NCBI RefSeq assembly: GCF_005576615.1
Contig: NZ_CP040330.1
Coordinates: 558,001 to 622,000 of the forward strand
Origin: Natrinema versiforme
GTDB taxonomy: Archaea; Halobacteriota; Halobacteria; Halobacteriales; Natrialbaceae
DNA length: 64,000 bases
Reading direction: 5' to 3'
Under the pieces are notes generated by a model, which saw nothing but the letters and a program-made list of their open reading frames with translations, was not told the DNA's origin and searched no databases. Below are positions 61,852 through 64,000 of the stretch, in pieces. A program made the translations under genes and the position numbers. Position 1 is the stretch's first letter; each line of letters starts with the position of its first letter.

Positions 61852-62580
61852 CTAGGCCACCGTCCTGCTGACGATCGAGAGCCCGCGGCCCTGCTGGACG
61901 CTGAAGCCGATGGAATCGTCGACCGGGTTCTTCATGTTCTGGAACCGCCGGACCAGGACCTTCCGTCTGATCTCCTGTCCGACCGTGTTCGTCTCGATCT
62001 CGAGGTAGATGTCGGCGACGTTTCGCAGCGGTCGCAACGCGTCATCGCGGACGCTCGTCGGATCGACGGTCAGCACGACGGACTTGTCCCGCATGGTCAC
62101 CTGCCGCAGGAACGTGACGAGCCGCTGGATGACGTGGTCCTCGTCGCCCTCGTTGATGACCGCCTCGTAGTTCGGATCGTTCCGCAGGAGCGACGACAGC
62201 GTGTCCACGAAGACGACGTCTGCCTTCCAGAGCGTCTCCGCGCCCGCGAGCCGACCCAGCAGTTGTCGTTCCTGCCCTTCGTTGCGGGTGTCGACGTTCG
62301 CGTGCAAGAATAGCAACTGCTCGTCCAACAGCAGGTCGACCACGTCGTAGGATAACGAATTCATCTGCTGGACGAACTCCCACGATTTCAGCTCCGTCGA
62401 GACGTACGTGACGTAGGCGTCCTCGGTCGCCATCCCGTAGGAAAAGCGCTGGGAGAGCGCGCTCTTGCCCGCGCCGTCTTGGCCTTCGATGAGGACGATA
62501 CTCCCTGCTGGGATTCCGCCGCCGATGGCGTTGTTCACGCGGTCGCGATCGGTCAGTCCGATGGAGTGATACGCTGTCAT
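61852..62580 (-). CDS. arlH: Archaellum KaiC-like protein ArlH
   Basis: 242 residues from the ATG at 62580. Seen: Walker A GQDGAGKS (33-40), YVTYVSTELKSWEFVQQMNSL, DVVFVDTLSSLL (Walker B) and a beta-strand MRDKSVVLTVDPTSVRDD. A KaiC-fold ATP-binding partner of ArlI that checks nucleotide state. Its start overlaps the arlG stop by four bases (ATGA); its stop abuts the arlI ATG. Confidence 0.95.
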   Translation of the reverse strand: MTAYHSIGLTDRDRVNNAIGGGIPAGSIVLIEGQDGAGKSALSQRFSYGMATEDAYVTYVSTELKSWEFVQQMNSLSYDVVDLLLDEQLLFLHANVDTRNEGQERQLLGRLAGAETLWKADVVFVDTLSSLLRNDPNYEAVINEGDEDHVIQRLVTFLRQVTMRDKSVVLTVDPTSVRDDALRPLRNVADIYLEIETNTVGQEIRRKVLVRRFQNMKNPVDDSIGFSVQQGRGLSIVSRTVA

Positions 62581-63041
62581 GAGACGTAGAATTCGAACAC
62601 CTCTTCCGCACCGTTGACGGTCACCTGCACCCGGTGTTCCGCGCCCGTCGCGAGCGACTGGTCGATCTCGAGTTCGGCGACTGTGCCCCGTCGCCACGGC
62701 CCGCCGTCGTCTTGCACCGTGACCGTCATCGCCTCGTCCGAGATGTACGAGCCGTTGACCAGCACGTCGAGACCGGTTCCGTCGTCGGCAAGGGTCTTCT
62801 GGCCGGTGTTTTTCACGAGGAGCGTGACGTTCTCCGCGCCGTCCGAGTTGTACACCGCATCGCTCCCCGGATCGCTGATGATCTCGATGTCGGTATCGAT
62901 CTTGTCCGTCACGTCGGCACTCTGGGTATCGACCGAGTTGCTGAGTTCGTTGACGTTGGTCACCAGCGTCCCGGCGACGCCGGCCGCGACCAACATCGCG
63001 GCGATGAACAGGATCAGCGTCGAGACGGAATCGCCCGCCAT
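62577..63041 (-). CDS. arlG: Archaellum stator protein ArlG
   Basis: 154 residues from the ATG at 63041 (MAGDSVSTLILFIAAML). One N-terminal membrane helix, then a beta-sandwich domain outside: IEIISDPGSD, VTLLVKNTGQKTLADDGTGLDVLVNGSYI, EHRVQVTVNG. It lacks a class III peptidase site, as expected. With ArlF it forms the stator that holds the motor to the S-layer. Overlaps arlH. Confidence 0.93.
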   Translation of the reverse strand: MAGDSVSTLILFIAAMLVAAGVAGTLVTNVNELSNSVDTQSADVTDKIDTDIEIISDPGSDAVYNSDGAENVTLLVKNTGQKTLADDGTGLDVLVNGSYISDEAMTVTVQDDGGPWRRGTVAELEIDQSLATGAEHRVQVTVNGAEEVFEFYVS

Positions 63042-63043
63042 AG

Positions 63044-63475
63044 TTACCGCACCACCGTCTCGGCGATTCCGTGTTCGGTCACGAGCTTTACCCTGTTCGG
63101 GTCGGTCGAGACCGTGACGTTCAGTGTCTCTCCGGGCTGCCACAGTTCGCGGTCGGCGACTCCATCGACGCTCGTCTCGTAGGTGCTCCGGCTTTGATAA
63201 TCGCCGTCGATCAAGAGATCCGTCTCGGCGACCGAAAGCGTCGTCGAGCCGGTGTTATTCACGTGCATGATGAACTCCTCGTTCCCGCTCTGGTTGTAGC
63301 CCTGCGAGTCGATCTGGATCGCCGTGTTTCGCATCTCGAGGCGTCGATCGTCGCGGTCGTCGATCGCCGTTGACCGATTTTCGTGGGCCGTCTGGAACAC
63401 CGGGTAGGCGATCCCCGCGGCGACGAGGACGCCCACGACGATGATCGCCGTCGCCCCGCTGGTACTGAATCCCAC
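63044..63475 (-). CDS. arlF: Archaellum stator protein ArlF
   Basis: 143 residues: MGFSTSGATAIIVVGVLVAAGIAYPVFQTAH (membrane helix), then a beta-rich extracellular domain with FIMHVNNTGSTTLSVAETDLLIDGDYQS and VDGVADRELWQPGETLNVTVSTDPN. Binds the S-layer and partners ArlG. It stops two bases before the arlG start. Confidence 0.93.
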   Translation of the reverse strand: MGFSTSGATAIIVVGVLVAAGIAYPVFQTAHENRSTAIDDRDDRRLEMRNTAIQIDSQGYNQSGNEEFIMHVNNTGSTTLSVAETDLLIDGDYQSRSTYETSVDGVADRELWQPGETLNVTVSTDPNRVKLVTEHGIAETVVR

Positions 63476-63513
63476 GTCGAATCACCGTCCTCCGTCGTCG
63501 GCTCGGATCACGG

Positions 63514-64000
63514 CTACGTCCCCGTCTCGGCGTCCGGTTCGATCTCCCGTTTGGTCTTGTGGATCTCCTGGAGCTTCATGATGTACGTGTAGCTGTCGGC
63601 GTGATCCTCGGCGGTCAGTTCGTCCGGCGTCGTCCCCGGATCGACGTGAATGTCGAGGTCCGGACCGCTGAGCATCGCCTCGAGGTGGTCCCTGACCTCC
63701 TCGTCGATCCAGCCGATCTCGCTGTAGTACGAAATCGCACGCAGCGTCGCGGCCGGGCCGGCCGTCCGGACCAGTTCGGTCAGCCACTCGAGGACGATGA
63801 TATCTGTCGCGTACGTGTCCGCGAGCGTCTCGAGGGTGACGTCGGAGCCACCCTCGTCGTTCCCATCGTCTTCGTCCGCGTCGTCCGCGTCCGACTCGTC
63901 GACGCTCTCGGTGGCTTGCACTTCGACGGTGGTGTCGTCGGCGTCGCTGTCCTCGTCGAACGCGATCGTCTCACCACTGCCGTCACCGTCGGACTGGGCC
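63514..64000 (-). CDS. arlCE: Archaellum accessory protein ArlCE, C-terminal part (partial)
   Basis: The reading frame stays open to the window end, so the N-terminal part (ArlC-like) lies outside; a GTG at 63921 is internal, and an acidic Asp/Ser/Glu linker precedes it. The visible domain reads ATDIIVLEWLTELVRTAGPAATLRAISYYSEIGWIDEEVRDHLEAML and ends DSYTYIMKLQEIHKTKREIEPDAETGT, the ArlD/E domain. Known: haloarchaea fuse ArlC and ArlE. First visible gene of the operon, 38 bp upstream of arlF. Confidence 0.88.
   Translation of the reverse strand, partial: AQSDGDGSGETIAFDEDSDADDTTVEVQATESVDESDADDADEDDGNDEGGSDVTLETLADTYATDIIVLEWLTELVRTAGPAATLRAISYYSEIGWIDEEVRDHLEAMLSGPDLDIHVDPGTTPDELTAEDHADSYTYIMKLQEIHKTKREIEPDAETGT

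Noticed and set aside
1-64000. tRNA or rRNA genes
   Set aside because: I looked for typical tRNA start, T-loop and rRNA motifs in the gaps and found none; a tRNAscan run would settle this.

Overview
This window is chromosomal DNA from an extremely halophilic archaeon (class Halobacteria). Evidence seen in the sequence: GC-rich DNA with strongly GC-biased third codon positions, very acidic proteins, an archaeal-type glycerol-1-phosphate dehydrogenase, ribosomal protein S6e, an Orc1/Cdc6 initiator with origin repeats, an archaellum operon, Tat-type lipoproteins and leaderless promoters. The gene content resembles the Natrinema/Haloterrigena group, but that placement is an impression and was not tested.

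Layout. 1-16.8 kb: the 3' end of glutamate synthase, a DUF123 nuclease-like protein, a Gln/Arg/Gly-rich repeat protein, a Tat lipoprotein beta-propeller, a KaiC/RecA-like protein with a damaged P-loop, an NAD-dependent epimerase, an M48-like membrane protein lacking its zinc histidines, sn-glycerol-1-phosphate dehydrogenase (egsA), an ABC-2 exporter pair, an S9 peptidase, an acidic surface protein, a GT4 glycosyltransferase, a HIT protein and trpB. 17.1-20.8 kb: the phosphate operon pstSCAB without phoU. 21-28.1 kb: a YeiH-type transporter with a tiny gene in front of it, an isolated nuoCD fusion, a PAP2 phosphatase, an acidic membrane protein and a sulfatase-like enzyme. 28.1-38.9 kb: a large imperfect inverted repeat, an Hsp20-like protein, a LUD protein, a membrane-anchored propeller, a GNAT protein, a P1B-type ATPase lacking the usual metal-site residues, an MFS transporter, a lipase-maturation-factor-like protein and a DCC thiol oxidoreductase.

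39-43.7 kb is the most accessory-looking part. It holds a PD-(D/E)XK-like protein, three tandem perfect hairpins, a small winged-helix regulator with three operator-like boxes, and orc1/cdc6 flanked on both sides by repeats of a TTCACNTGNAA...GTGGTGTGT element. I read this as a replication origin. 43.9-56.8 kb returns to ordinary genes: 6-phosphogluconate dehydrogenase, a sensor kinase, a dUTPase/dCTP deaminase family enzyme, aconitase, an LLM oxidoreductase, a beta-CASP nuclease, small membrane proteins and rps6e. 56.9-64 kb is a PadR-type regulator followed by the archaellum operon, read on the minus strand as arlCE-arlF-arlG-arlH-arlI-arlJ-arlD/E-like; the window ends inside the first gene.

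The most unusual items are the metal-site-less P1B ATPase, the origin with repeats overlapping the orc1 promoter, the hairpin triplet beside a nuclease-like gene, two enzyme-fold proteins with degraded active sites, and the inverted repeat near 28.3 kb. No rRNA, tRNA, CRISPR array or complete insertion sequence was recognised.
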